DNA from: Archangium sp.
GTDB taxonomy: Bacteria; Myxococcota; Myxococcia; Myxococcales; Myxococcaceae
Reading direction: 5' to 3'
Length of the DNA: 64,000 nt
Assembly: GCA_030695565.1 (NCBI GenBank)
Contig: JAUYRZ010000060.1
Coordinates: forward strand, 62,001 to 126,000
The position numbers and the translations under genes are program-made. The notes below the pieces were generated by a model that was not told the DNA's origin, did no database searches, and saw nothing but the letters and a program-made list of their open reading frames with translations. This document shows positions 33,676-42,930 of the stretch, piece by piece. Numbering within the stretch: position 1 is the first letter of the stretch; each line of letters begins with the position of its first letter.

Positions 33676-36600
33676 TGAGGCACGAAACGCAGCCCGCCGC
33701 CGCTGGCCACGCTGTTCGCCGCATTGAACGAGTGCAGCATCGCGTCGGTGTGGGTGAGGTTCTCGAGGCCGATGGTCGAGGTGCTGCCCGTCGTCACGTC
33801 GGCCGAGCCGCCATTGGGCGCAAGCGAGCAGTAGTGGAACTCGATGACCCCGGTGCTCTCGAAGAGCTTGGCCTGGAACTGCACCCGCTCCGCGCCCGTA
33901 CCCGCGCCGAGGAAGGACGCTTCGATCCACTCCACCACGAAGGCGCGGCTGGGTGAGACGCCGGTGGTGAGCGACCGCACCCGGGTGAGCGGGCCCGCAG
34001 GTTGGAGGTCGTCCCACAGCGGCGCGACCAGGCCGCTGGGGTTTGCGGCGTTCGGCAGCGCCGTGTTGGTGAAGTCACAGTCAGCAGGGCCCGCGGCGCT
34101 GGTGAAGAGCTGCACGTAACCGTTCATGCAGGCCGAGAAGTGCGTCACCGGCGTGGAGAAGGAGGTCATCGGGAACGGCAACGCGAGGGGCACCGTGCCC
34201 AGGTCGTCGTCGATCACCGGCACGGTGCCGGGCCCCATCAAATCGGGCGCCAGCGAGAGATCGCTGCAGCTCGCGCCGATGCGGGTCAACGAATACGGAG
34301 TGCGCGTCACGCTGATCGAAAAGGTACCGGTGGTGGTGGTGGCCGGCGCGCTGACCGCGAGCACCCAGGTCTTCAGACCCCCAGTCTCGTTCTGCAGCGT
34401 CACCGTCTCTTCACCGAAGCCGGAGACCGCGTTGGCCGAAGCCGCGCACGCAGCCGCGCCGCAGCTGTCGAAGACGCGCAGGCTCACGTCGAAGTTCGTG
34501 GACACCGCAGAGACCTTCACCCGCTCCCCTGCCGCCACGGAGACCCGGTAGTACTTCGTCAGGCCGGTCACCGTGGGCAAGCAGGCGGTGTTCGGCGCTC
34601 CGCCCCCCGTGAGCGTCTCGTTCAACAACGGCACGCCCACCGACATCGCCGTCGAGCCGGCGCAGGTGGCGTTGCTCGCCGACACCGCGACGTTCGCGAG
34701 CACGCTGAAGTCGTTGCTCGCAGTCGGGTTGGTGTTCACCCCGCTCGCGGCGATCACCAGGGTCTGGCTGAAGCCGCTGGTGTTGCTCACCACCACGGCC
34801 TCCGAAGCGAGACCCGGGGCGTCACTCGAAGCCGAGCAGGTGGAGGCCGCGCAGTTGGTCAACACGCGCGCGCCCACGTCGAGACCGTCGACCGCGCCGG
34901 GACTGACGACGGCGTGCAGCGTGCTCCCCGAGGGCACCAGCACCGAGTAGTAGCGCGCGTAGCCCGCCTGCGAGGGCAGGCAGACGTTGTGGAGCGGCAG
35001 GCCACCGGGCAACGCGAGCTCGCCGGCGATGGCCACGCCCGAGGTCAGCGGCGTGGGCGTGTTGCAGAAGGCGTTCGCAGCCGCGGGGGGCGACGCGGTG
35101 GCCGCGTTGATGGAGTACGTGGCGCCCGAGCCGGGGAAGGCGCTGCTCGCCACCACGATGTAGGTCTGCGAGAAGTTGGCCGGGTTGGTGATGCGCACTC
35201 GTTCAGGCGCGATGCCCACCGTGCCGTCAGCGAACGCCGCGCAGGTGTTGAGCGTCGCGCACGAGCTGAAGACGCGCAGGGCCAGGTCGAAGCCGCTGGA
35301 AGAGGCGTTCACCTGCACCGCGCTGCGGGCGGGCACCAGCACCGAGTAGTAGCGCGTGCGACCCACCTGGCCCGGCAGGCAGCTGGTGAGCGCGGCGCCT
35401 CCGGTGTCGATCACCTCGCCGTTGATCGGCATGCCATTGACCGTCAGCGGCGTGGCCAGGGCGCACGAGCTGTTGGCATTGGAGGGAATCGCGATGACCT
35501 CTGCCAGAATCTCGAACGAGGCGTTCACGCCGCTGGTCGTCGCGCTCACCGAAATGATCAGCGTCTGCGTCCCGAAGCCGCGGTTGTCGAAGGTGAGCGT
35601 CTGGGTTCCCGAACCCTGCACCACGTCGGTGCAGCTGGTGGCGGTGCAGGCGCTCAGCAACCGGGTGGTCAGGCTGGCCGTCGTCGACGTGACGGAGACC
35701 ACCGCGCGCTGATTGGGGGAGAGCGTCACGCGGTAGAACAGCTGGCCTCCGCCGGGCGAACACGCCGTGCTGGGAACCCCGCCCTGCGAAGAGTTCTCCC
35801 CGCGCAAGACGATGCCCGGGTTGAGCGGCGTGGGCGCGGTGCAGATCGCGTTCGGTGCGCTGCTCACCGTGGCCGACAGGCTGTACGCCCCGCCCGTCGC
35901 GTTGCCGCCCCATTCTTTGACGAGCACCGAGTAGGTGCCCGGTTGCAGCATCAAGCTCACCCGGCTGCGCGTGCCGATGCCGGGCGTGTCGTCGTTGCAG
36001 GCGAGATCGGTGGTCGCCGTGCAGCTCGAGCGCACCACGAGCACCGTGTCGAGCATGCCGCCGGTCTCCAGGATGACGGAGCTGGCGGTGGTGAGGGTGA
36101 ACGTCCACAGATCTTCGGTGCGGTTGGATTGGGTGGAGCAGGTCGGCAGCGGGAAACGCGCCGGGCCGGCCGTCAGCGTTCCCATCACGGTGGTGTTCGG
36201 GGTGAGTACGCCGACCGGCAAGGCGGGGCAGCCACCACCACAGCTGCCGCCCGTGCAGAGCTGGCCGGTGGGGCACACGGTGGTGCACGAGCCGCAGGTG
36301 GTGAGCGCGTTCAAGTCGGCTTCACAGCCGTTGTTCAGGTTGCCGTCGCAGTTCGCGAATCCCGGCCGGCACTGCGTTCCGCAGGTCGACAGGGTGCAGG
36401 TGGCCATGGTGTTGGCGCCGCCCGAAGGACAGGCGTTCGAACAGCTGCCGCAGGTCGCCGCCGAAGAGAGGTTCGCTTCGCAGCCGGTGCCGGGGAACAG
36501 GTCGCAGTCGGCGAACCCGGGGCTGCACTGCGCACCACAGAGGCCCATCACGCAGCTGGCGGTCTGGTTGGGGCCGGTGCGGCAGCGGTTGTTGCAGGAG

Positions 36601-37226
36601 CCACAGCTTGAGGGAGCGGAGAGATCGCCCTCGCACCCGTTGGCGGCGACGAAGTCACAGTTGCCGAAGCCGGGCGCGCAGGTGAGCCCGCACACGCCCA
36701 TGGTGCAGGCGGCGGCCGCGTTCAGGCCTGAGGGGCACGCGTTGCGGCACGAACCACACGTCGCGGGGTCGGAGAGGTCGGCCTCGCAGCCGTTCATCGG
36801 GTTGAAGTCGCAGTCGGCGAAGCCGGGCGCGCATTGAAAGGTGCAGGTGCCTCCGGAGCAGGCCGCCGCCGCGTTCGGGCCTCGCGGGCACTGGCGCAAG
36901 CAGCTGCCACAGTTGTTCACGTCGGCGCTCACGTCGATGCAGCCGTTGACGCAGAACGCCTGGCCGGGCTGGCACATCGAGCCGCCACCGCCGCCGAGAC
37001 CCCCCCCTGATCCGCCGCCTCCGCCGAGACCACCACCTGCTCCGCCGCCGCCACCTGATCCACCACCGACTCCGCCGTCTCTCAGCAGGTTCACGCACCC
37101 CAGCGCGGTACAGGTCTGGCCGGGAGCGCAGTCAGTCGCGGTCTCGCAAATGGTGCCCGTTCTTCCGCAACCGGCCGCCAGCAACGCGACCCCCAAAGCA
37201 GCCAACCCAAGCGCGGAAGTCTTCAT
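33672..37226 (-). CDS. Very large Cys-rich and PPC-domain lipoprotein, translationally coupled to the CLC gene
   Basis: A 1184-aa protein with lipobox LLAAGCG and Gly-rich linkers (about 50-85). Five to six EGF-like units follow (about 85-315), each with a core like CGSCRNACPSGLNAAAACT and FADCDFNPMNGCEADL. Then come roughly five beta-rich repeats (about 325-1000) each starting 'NAxCxxxTPLxxG', typical of PPC or nidogen-like domains, and a C-terminal region with DCDF, TGVIEFHYC and HTDAMLHSF motifs. Secreted and lipid-anchored by inference. Its stop overlaps the CLC start. Confidence 0.85.
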   Translation of the reverse strand: MKTSALGLAALGVALLAAGCGRTGTICETATDCAPGQTCTALGCVNLLRDGGVGGGSGGGGGAGGGLGGGGGSGGGLGGGGGSMCQPGQAFCVNGCIDVSADVNNCGSCLRQCPRGPNAAAACSGGTCTFQCAPGFADCDFNPMNGCEADLSDPATCGSCRNACPSGLNAAAACTMGVCGLTCAPGFGNCDFVAANGCEGDLSAPSSCGSCNNRCRTGPNQTASCVMGLCGAQCSPGFADCDLFPGTGCEANLSSAATCGSCSNACPSGGANTMATCTLSTCGTQCRPGFANCDGNLNNGCEADLNALTTCGSCTTVCPTGQLCTGGSCGGGCPALPVGVLTPNTTVMGTLTAGPARFPLPTCSTQSNRTEDLWTFTLTTASSVILETGGMLDTVLVVRSSCTATTDLACNDDTPGIGTRSRVSLMLQPGTYSVLVKEWGGNATGGAYSLSATVSSAPNAICTAPTPLNPGIVLRGENSSQGGVPSTACSPGGGQLFYRVTLSPNQRAVVSVTSTTASLTTRLLSACTATSCTDVVQGSGTQTLTFDNRGFGTQTLIISVSATTSGVNASFEILAEVIAIPSNANSSCALATPLTVNGMPINGEVIDTGGAALTSCLPGQVGRTRYYSVLVPARSAVQVNASSSGFDLALRVFSSCATLNTCAAFADGTVGIAPERVRITNPANFSQTYIVVASSAFPGSGATYSINAATASPPAAANAFCNTPTPLTSGVAIAGELALPGGLPLHNVCLPSQAGYARYYSVLVPSGSTLHAVVSPGAVDGLDVGARVLTNCAASTCSASSDAPGLASEAVVVSNTSGFSQTLVIAASGVNTNPTASNDFSVLANVAVSASNATCAGSTAMSVGVPLLNETLTGGGAPNTACLPTVTGLTKYYRVSVAAGERVKVSAVSTNFDVSLRVFDSCGAAACAASANAVSGFGEETVTLQNETGGLKTWVLAVSAPATTTTGTFSISVTRTPYSLTRIGASCSDLSLAPDLMGPGTVPVIDDDLGTVPLALPFPMTSFSTPVTHFSACMNGYVQLFTSAAGPADCDFTNTALPNAANPSGLVAPLWDDLQPAGPLTRVRSLTTGVSPSRAFVVEWIEASFLGAGTGAERVQFQAKLFESTGVIEFHYCSLAPNGGSADVTTGSTSTIGLENLTHTDAMLHSFNAANSVASGGGLRFVPQ

Positions 37227-37359
37227 GCGCGGTGATCATTAGCACGCGTACTGACGAGCGAATCTTCTCGGCCAGAAATCCTGTTCCGCCCTGAACCCTC
37301 TCCCGAAGGCGAGGCAGCTGATGTTGCGCGAGACCCCAGCGCTGAGCAGAGTCAGGCAC
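37227..37359. other. Gap between divergent lipoprotein and GNAT genes
   Basis: 133 bp with starts on both sides, so it must hold promoters in both directions. A partial hairpin of the CCCTCTCCC family lies at 37296-37314 (CCCTCTCCCGAAGGCGAGG). I see no confident promoter boxes. Confidence 0.4.
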
Positions 37360-37656
37360 ATGACGACCCCTCTCGAGATCCAGAGAACGGAAGAAGGTCA
37401 CCGCGGCGCCTGGTTCAGCGAGCGCGGCGGAGAACGCGTGGCCGAGATGACCTTCACGCGCGTCAACCCCGGCCTGGTGATCATCGATCACACCGAGGTG
37501 GCCGATTCGCTGAAAGGTCAAGGCGCCGGCCGGCAGCTGCTCGACGCCGCCGTGAAGTGGGCACGAGAGACGAAGACGAAGTTCATCCCCGTGTGTCCGT
37601 ACGCCAAGGCGCAGTTCGACAAGGACCCGTCCATCCGCGACGTGCTCTCCACCTGA
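37360..37656 (+). CDS. Small GNAT-like N-acetyltransferase (YjdJ/Yjdj-type)
   Basis: A 98-aa protein starting at ATG 37360, about the length of the minimal GCN5-related N-acyltransferase family (PF14542). Family marks visible: a beta-strand 'VAEMTFTRVNPGLVIIDHTEV', the acetyl-CoA loop ADSLKGQGAGRQLLDAA and the end KFIPVCPYAKAQF. Likely acetylates a small molecule or protein; the target is not known. An ATG at 37321 gives a leader with no family similarity. Confidence 0.85.
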   Translation: MTTPLEIQRTEEGHRGAWFSERGGERVAEMTFTRVNPGLVIIDHTEVADSLKGQGAGRQLLDAAVKWARETKTKFIPVCPYAKAQFDKDPSIRDVLST

Positions 37657-37670
37657 ACGACGCTCAGCGC

Positions 37671-39653
37671 GTGCACCCCACCCTGCTCACCCTCGTCCCC
37701 GCTTCGCTGCAGTCCGCGGTGGAGGCGATGCTCGCCGCGCCGCCGAGCGCCTTGATCGAGCCGGCGGAGCTGAACGCGAACGAGCAGACGCAGGTGGTCG
37801 CCTTGTGTGTTTTGGCCGCGACCTCGCCTGAGCTTTCGCCGGTCTTGAACGCGGGGTTGAGCTGGCTCTCCACCCGGTTGATGGAGCTGAGCGAAGAGGA
37901 TCAAGGCCGCTACTGGCACCTGCGTGGCGTCGCCGCCGCCCGGGAGCGTGACTTCTTGCGCGCGACGGTCTCGATGAACCGCGCGCTCACCCTGTCTTCT
38001 CCCCGCTACCGCCCGCGGGTGCACGACTCGTTTGGGCGGCTGCTCCAGTCGCAGGGCCTGGTGGAGGAAGCGCGCGTCGAGTACCGCACCGCCCTCGCGC
38101 GGCGTGAAGCCGATGGCGATGAAGAAGGCGCGGCGCTCACGTGGGGCAACCTCGCGCGGCTCGAGCTGGAGAACGGCAACTGGCTCTCGGCGCGCGATGC
38201 GTTTCAGAAAGACCACGACATCGTGCTGCGCAAGAGCCCCCACGCGCTGCGGCTGCGGGCCCAACTGCTCACGCACCTCGGTGAGTGCGAGCGAGGCCTG
38301 GGCAACCACAAGGGCGCACTCTCGTACTTCGAGCGCGCGCGGCAGACCGCGGAGCAAGCAGGCGACACCTTCGGCCAGGTGATCGCCACCGTGAACCAGG
38401 CCCGTGAGCTGGTGCACCTGCGGCCCGGTGCCGCCGGCCCGATGCTCGCCTCGGTGGAAGCGCACATCGCCACGGTGCCACCGGCGCAGCGCATGACGCT
38501 GCTCGCGCTACTGGAGGTCACCCGCGCCGAACACGCCGCGATGGAACAACGCACCCTCGACGCCGAAGCCGCCTTCGTGCGCGCGCTCGACGCGGTGGAG
38601 CGCTCCACCCTGGTCAGCCCCATCGAACACGCGTTGATCGCCCGCTCGGCGGCGCGGTTTCAGACCGAGGTCTTCGGCGGCGGCCGCAACGTGGAGTACC
38701 TGCAACGCGCGCTGCGCCTGCTCGACGCGACTTCAGCCACGGCCCTGCGCGCTGACGTGGAGAACGAGCTGCGCCGCGCGAGCAACGACGCGTGGACGTT
38801 GCACGTGGTCAGCCGATTCCTCGGCCGCAGCGCGGTGGAGCTGGCGATGCGCGAGGCAGGCCAGGCCGGTTTCCGCGGCCAACGCGTGGAGCTCGCCGTG
38901 CTGTTCGCGGATCTGCGTGGTTTCACCTCGGCCGCGGAGGGACTGGCACCCGGAGAATTGGTCGACGCGCTCAACCAGATCCTCTCGCGCATGGCTGCTT
39001 GCGTGGAGACCATGGGCGGGCTGGTCGACAAGTTCGTGGGCGACGCGGTGATGGCGCTCTTCGGTGTCGAGGTCACTCCGGCCGTCGCGGCGCGCGAGGC
39101 GGTGCGTTCTGCGCTGTTGATGCAAGCCGAGCTGGAGCGACTCAACCGGCACGCGGGCAAGCTGGGCACGTTGCAGATGGGCGTGGGCATTCACTTCGGC
39201 CCGTCGGTGCTCGGGCTCATCGGCAGCGCGCAGCACCGCAGCTACACCGCGCTGGGTGACACGGTGAACTTCGCCTCACGGCTCGAGGGCATGACCAAAC
39301 AACTGGGCGCGACGGTGTTGGTCAGTGGGGCGGTGGTGCAGCACCTGAACGCGGGCGACTTCGTGCTCCGGCCGCTGGGCCGCTATGCCCCCAAAGGCGC
39401 CGTGGTGCCCATCGAGTGTTTCGACGTGATGGGTGAAGCGCGCGACGCGGCCACCACCGGGAGCCTGCTGGAAGAACTCGCGTGTTCGAAACGGGCGGCT
39501 GACGCGGCGCATGAAGGAAGACTCGAGGCTGCGATGACGGCGTTGAACGATGCGTTGGCGCTGTCGAAAGGCACGAATCGCGAAACAGGTTACCGATTGC
39601 GCCTCACTGCGCTCGAGGCCGGCGAAGCCGTGATCCGCCTCTCCGAAAAGTAG
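37671..39653 (+). CDS. Class III adenylate/guanylate cyclase with N-terminal TPR-like domain
   Basis: A 660-aa soluble protein starting at GTG 37671, only 14 bp after the GNAT stop; the upstream extension to 37557 overlaps that gene. Residues 1-390 form helical TPR-like repeats (for example GNLARLELENGNWLSARDAF, LTHLGECERGLGNHKGAL). The C-terminal cyclase domain has both metal Asp residues (FADLRGFT, Asp414; VGDAVMALFG, Asp458), the substrate Lys454 and the NFASR transition-state region (GDTVNFASRLEG), so it should be active. Probably makes cAMP; purine preference cannot be settled. The next gene is a Ser/Thr kinase 67 bp on. Confidence 0.88.
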   Translation: MHPTLLTLVPASLQSAVEAMLAAPPSALIEPAELNANEQTQVVALCVLAATSPELSPVLNAGLSWLSTRLMELSEEDQGRYWHLRGVAAARERDFLRATVSMNRALTLSSPRYRPRVHDSFGRLLQSQGLVEEARVEYRTALARREADGDEEGAALTWGNLARLELENGNWLSARDAFQKDHDIVLRKSPHALRLRAQLLTHLGECERGLGNHKGALSYFERARQTAEQAGDTFGQVIATVNQARELVHLRPGAAGPMLASVEAHIATVPPAQRMTLLALLEVTRAEHAAMEQRTLDAEAAFVRALDAVERSTLVSPIEHALIARSAARFQTEVFGGGRNVEYLQRALRLLDATSATALRADVENELRRASNDAWTLHVVSRFLGRSAVELAMREAGQAGFRGQRVELAVLFADLRGFTSAAEGLAPGELVDALNQILSRMAACVETMGGLVDKFVGDAVMALFGVEVTPAVAAREAVRSALLMQAELERLNRHAGKLGTLQMGVGIHFGPSVLGLIGSAQHRSYTALGDTVNFASRLEGMTKQLGATVLVSGAVVQHLNAGDFVLRPLGRYAPKGAVVPIECFDVMGEARDAATTGSLLEELACSKRAADAAHEGRLEAAMTALNDALALSKGTNRETGYRLRLTALEAGEAVIRLSEK

Positions 39654-39662
39654 GACCTCGCG

Positions 39663-39678
39663 CGGCCCGCAAGTTGCT
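39663..39678 (+). promoter_or_regulatory. Sigma-54-like promoter upstream of kinase-TPR-gltS genes
   Basis: CGGCCCGCAAGTTGCT matches the sigma-54 consensus TGGCACG-N4-TTGCW at 10 of 12 positions, with GG and GC ten bases apart as required. It lies 43 bp before the ATG at 39721, placing transcription near 39690. It is the only element in this 67-bp gap, after the cyclase stop. Confidence 0.55.
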
Positions 39679-39720
39679 CATCCCCCTGAGTGAACCGCAC
39701 CTTCACCAGGGAGGTCCCGC

Positions 39721-41073
39721 ATGTCCGAGCACCTCGCTGATGCGTACGATGTGACGAGCGAAGCATCCGCATCGCCGGACGCACAAACTGCGTCGCTCCC
39801 CAGTGGCACCCTCATCGGGGCCTGGGTGATCGAAGCGGAGATCGGCGCCGGCTCGATGGGCCAGGTCTACCGCGCCCGCCACCAACGCCTCGGCCGCCAT
39901 GTGGCGCTCAAGGTGCTGCGCGACGAGCTGCTCGACAACGCCGACCTGGTCGAGCGCTTCCTGCAGGAGGGCCGCGCGGTCAACCAGATCAACCACGAGC
40001 ACATCGTCGAAGTGCACGACTACTTCGAAGAGCGCGATCCCCGCCGGGTGTACTGCGTCATGGAGTACCTCCAGGGCCAGAGCCTCGCGCAGCGCCTGGC
40101 CCACCACGCCTCGTCGATCGAGAGCATCCGTTCGATGGCGAGACAGATGGCCTCGGCCCTGGGCGCCTCGCACGCCGCGGGTGTGGTGCACCGCGATCTC
40201 AAGCCCGACAACATCTTCCTGGTCACCCGGGGCGACCGCGACGACTGGGTCAAGGTGCTCGACTTCGGCGTGGCCAAGTGTGTGGAGCCCTTGAACGGGC
40301 AACCGCTCGTGCAGACGGTGCAAGGCGCGGTGATGGGCACGCCCCGCTACATGGCGCCCGAGCAGGTGTCGGGGCTCGACGTCGACGCGCGCACCGACGT
40401 CTATGCGCTGGGCAACATTCTCTACGAGCTGATCGCCGGCCAGCCTCCGTTCGATGGCGCGTCATTCGGTCAGCTCGCTGCGGCGATCATCAAGGATCCG
40501 CTGCCTCCGCTGCCGACGCACACCGCCCGCCAGGAGCCGGTGCCGGCTGATCTCGCCGCCTTGATCGCCGCGTGCCTGGCGAAGGCGCCGGAGGATCGGC
40601 CCGGGAGCATGGCGGTGGTCGAAGCCGCGCTCGCCGCCGAAGCGGCTCCGATTCTGCTGACCCGGGTGCGCCGCCGCCCGCGCGTGGGAGGCATGGGTCT
40701 GGTGGCGGCCGCACTCGCGTTGGCCCTGGTCTTCGCGCTGCGGCCCGATGCGGCCACCGCCGTCGCCGTACCGCAGGTCGTTGCGATCGCCCCGCCCGAA
40801 GAAGTCACCTTGTGGATCGAGACGCAGCCCGCAGGAGCGATCGTCTCGCGCGGTGATTCAGGTGAACCGCTGGGCACCACGCCGCTCGAGGTGAAGCTGC
40901 TGCGAGATCCGTCGACGCTGCCCCTGCGCATCGAGCTGGCCGGCTACGCGCCGCTGGAGCGCCAGGTGTCGAAGGAGAGCAGCCAGCGGCTCGAGCTCAA
41001 TCTGCAGGAGCTGCGCAAGACGACGACGCGGACTTCAGGAGGGCTGCTCAGTGGCGTGCGCGACCCGTACTAG
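39721..41073 (+). CDS. Ser/Thr protein kinase with PEGA-like tail
   Basis: A 450-aa protein with a kinase domain at about residues 30-300: glycine loop GAGSMGQVY, VALKVLRDE Lys, HRDLKPDN, DFGVAKC and YMAPEQV. A single membrane helix follows (about 318-338, GLVAAALALALVFAL). The C-terminal part (about 350-430) has PEGA-like sequence (LWIETQPAGAIVSRGDSGEP, GTTPLEVKLL). Start ATG 39721 has a strong GGGAGG site. Its 3' end overlaps the next gene by 23 bp. Likely senses something at the membrane; the substrates may be the coupled TPR protein or the transporter downstream. Confidence 0.9.
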   Translation: MSEHLADAYDVTSEASASPDAQTASLPSGTLIGAWVIEAEIGAGSMGQVYRARHQRLGRHVALKVLRDELLDNADLVERFLQEGRAVNQINHEHIVEVHDYFEERDPRRVYCVMEYLQGQSLAQRLAHHASSIESIRSMARQMASALGASHAAGVVHRDLKPDNIFLVTRGDRDDWVKVLDFGVAKCVEPLNGQPLVQTVQGAVMGTPRYMAPEQVSGLDVDARTDVYALGNILYELIAGQPPFDGASFGQLAAAIIKDPLPPLPTHTARQEPVPADLAALIAACLAKAPEDRPGSMAVVEAALAAEAAPILLTRVRRRPRVGGMGLVAAALALALVFALRPDAATAVAVPQVVAIAPPEEVTLWIETQPAGAIVSRGDSGEPLGTTPLEVKLLRDPSTLPLRIELAGYAPLERQVSKESSQRLELNLQELRKTTTRTSGGLLSGVRDPY

Positions 41074-41593
41074 CGCGGCGTTCGGGCTGTGCGCGGCCCT
41101 CGTCTTCGCAGACCCCGCGCGCGCCCAGAGCCCGGAGAATGAAGCGAAGCTCGCCGCGCTCGCGGGCAAGAAGGCGTTCGAACAAGGTGACTACGCGACG
41201 GCGATCCGAAAGTACGAAGCCGCGCAACAGCTCAAGCCCGCGCCACTGCTGCTCTTCAACCTCGCGCAGAGCCATCGTTTCGCAGGTCACGTGGAGCTGG
41301 CCACCCGGTACTTCCGCGGCTACCTCACCACCAACCCTCCGCCAGTGCAGGCCCGGGCGATCGAAGCGTTGATCGAACGGCTCCAGGCGCAACGCCTGCT
41401 GGAGGTCTTCAACGAACGCATGGTGCTCGAGAAGACGCGGCTGGCCCTGGCCGAGAAGCAGTTCGCGCTGGGCCTGTGTTCCGAGCTGCCGCCCGAGCCG
41501 CCGGTGACCAGCCGCTGGTGGTTCTGGACCATCATCGGCGCCGCGGCGGTGGGCACCGCGGTCACCGTGGCCGTCGCTGCCGCTCACCCTTGA
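41051..41593 (+). CDS. Small exported TPR-type protein coupled to the kinase
   Basis: A 180-aa product starting at GTG 41051, inside the end of the kinase gene (23-bp overlap). It has a signal peptide (AALVFADPARAQS), then a TPR motif (KKAFEQGDYATAIRKYEAAQ, LLFNLAQSHRFAGHVELATR) and a C-terminal hydrophobic segment (WWFWTIIGAAAVGTAVTVAV). The arrangement kinase plus TPR protein with terminal membrane anchor recurs in myxobacteria. Probably acts outside the inner membrane as part of the kinase system. Confidence 0.75.
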   Translation: MACATRTSAAFGLCAALVFADPARAQSPENEAKLAALAGKKAFEQGDYATAIRKYEAAQQLKPAPLLLFNLAQSHRFAGHVELATRYFRGYLTTNPPPVQARAIEALIERLQAQRLLEVFNERMVLEKTRLALAEKQFALGLCSELPPEPPVTSRWWFWTIIGAAAVGTAVTVAVAAAHP

Positions 41594-41611
41594 GCCGGTG
41601 AACATGCTCAG

Positions 41612-42850
41612 GTGCGCGAGCGGATGCTCGAGCTCGACGCGATTCAGACGCTGGGTTTTGCCGCCGTCGTGCTGGCCTTCGGGTACGTGGTGCGGGCCCG
41701 CATCGCGCCGCTGGCGAGGCTCAACATTCCCGCGCCGGTGATCGGTGGCTTGCTGGTCTCGGTGTTCAGCGCGGTCTGCCGTCTGTGGGACTACACGCCG
41801 CTCAAGCTCGACACGACGTGGCAGTCGCCGCTGATGATCGCCTTCTTCACCACCGTCGGCTTCGGAGCGAGCTTCGGCCTGCTCAAGCGCGGCGGCCCGC
41901 AGGTCGGAGCGCTGCTCGCCCTCTGTTCGGTCTTCATCGTGGTGCAGAACGTGGTGGGTGCAGGGCTGGCGATGCTGCTGGGGCAACACCCGTTGCTCGG
42001 CGTGCTGGTCGGCTCGGTCACGCTCGCGGGTGGGCCGGCGACGGGGGCCGCGTTCGCGCCGCTCTTCGAAGAAGCGGGCATCGCGGCCGCGGGCACGGTG
42101 GCGCTCGCTTCGGCCATGGGCGGCATCGTGCTCGGAGGCCTGCTCGGTGGACCGCTGGGCACCTGGCTCATCGAACGGCACCAGCTCAGCAGGGCAGGCG
42201 GCGTCGCAGTGAAGTCCCATCCCGCTGCGCACGTGGTGGAAGAGGCGCTCGAGCAGCCGGTGCGTGCGGCGCCGAAGGGTGAAGACTCCGAGGCGTTCGG
42301 CTTGATGCAGACGGTCGGCATCATCCTGGTGGCGATGTGGCTGGGCTCGTTCTTGAGCGCCTGGCTCAAGTCGCTCGGCGTGACCTTGCCTGCGTACATC
42401 GGCGCGATGGTGGTCGCGGTGGTGGTGCGCAACGTCGATGAGAAGACCCGGTGGCTCAAGCTCTCGCAGCGTCTGATCGATGACGTGGGCACCGTGGCGT
42501 TGGCGTTCTTCCTGGTGCAGGCGCTGATGACGCTCAAGCTCTGGGAGCTGCGTCACCTCGCGTTGCCGCTGCTGGTGCTGTTGGTGGTGCAGACGTTGAT
42601 CGTCGCAGCGGCCACGCCGTTGCTGGTCTTCAAGTTGATGGGCAAGGACTACGACGCCGCGGTGATGGGCGCAGGGTTCGTCGGGTTCATGCTCGGCACC
42701 ACGGCCAACGCGATGGCGAACATGGAATCGCTGGCCGAGAAGTACGGCGTCGCGCCCAGAGCTTTCCTCGTCGTGCCGATGGTGGGAGCGTTCTTCATCG
42801 ACGTGGTGAACAACCTGGCCATCACCGCCGCGATCAACCTGTTGAAGTAG
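41612..42850 (+). CDS. gltS: Sodium/glutamate symporter-like membrane protein (GltS family)
   Basis: A 412-aa polytopic membrane protein with about 10-11 hydrophobic segments and two repeats typical of GltS, including 'NIPAPVIGGLLVSV' and 'LAGGPATGAAFAPLFEEAG' in the first half, and 'FGLMQTVGIILVAMW' and 'GFMLGTTANAMANM' in the second. Family members import L-glutamate with Na+. GTG 41612 and ATG 41624 are both plausible starts. It starts 18 bp after the TPR gene stop, so it seems part of the kinase operon. Confidence 0.85.
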   Translation: MRERMLELDAIQTLGFAAVVLAFGYVVRARIAPLARLNIPAPVIGGLLVSVFSAVCRLWDYTPLKLDTTWQSPLMIAFFTTVGFGASFGLLKRGGPQVGALLALCSVFIVVQNVVGAGLAMLLGQHPLLGVLVGSVTLAGGPATGAAFAPLFEEAGIAAAGTVALASAMGGIVLGGLLGGPLGTWLIERHQLSRAGGVAVKSHPAAHVVEEALEQPVRAAPKGEDSEAFGLMQTVGIILVAMWLGSFLSAWLKSLGVTLPAYIGAMVVAVVVRNVDEKTRWLKLSQRLIDDVGTVALAFFLVQALMTLKLWELRHLALPLLVLLVVQTLIVAAATPLLVFKLMGKDYDAAVMGAGFVGFMLGTTANAMANMESLAEKYGVAPRAFLVVPMVGAFFIDVVNNLAITAAINLLK

Positions 42851-42887
42851 CGGCAAAGACCCGCGAGTTCCACAAGCGCCAAAAGCT

Positions 42888-42922
42888 CCCTCTCCCCGAA
42901 GAGGAGAGGGTTGGGGAGAGGG
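42888..42922. terminator. GC-rich hairpin after gltS
   Basis: A perfect 10-bp stem CCCTCTCCCC / GGGGAGAGGG with a 15-base loop, 38 bp after the gltS stop and ahead of the next start at 42931. Same family as other gene-end hairpins. No T-run; probably ends or attenuates the transcript. Confidence 0.6.
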
Positions 42923-42930
42923 CAGACGCG

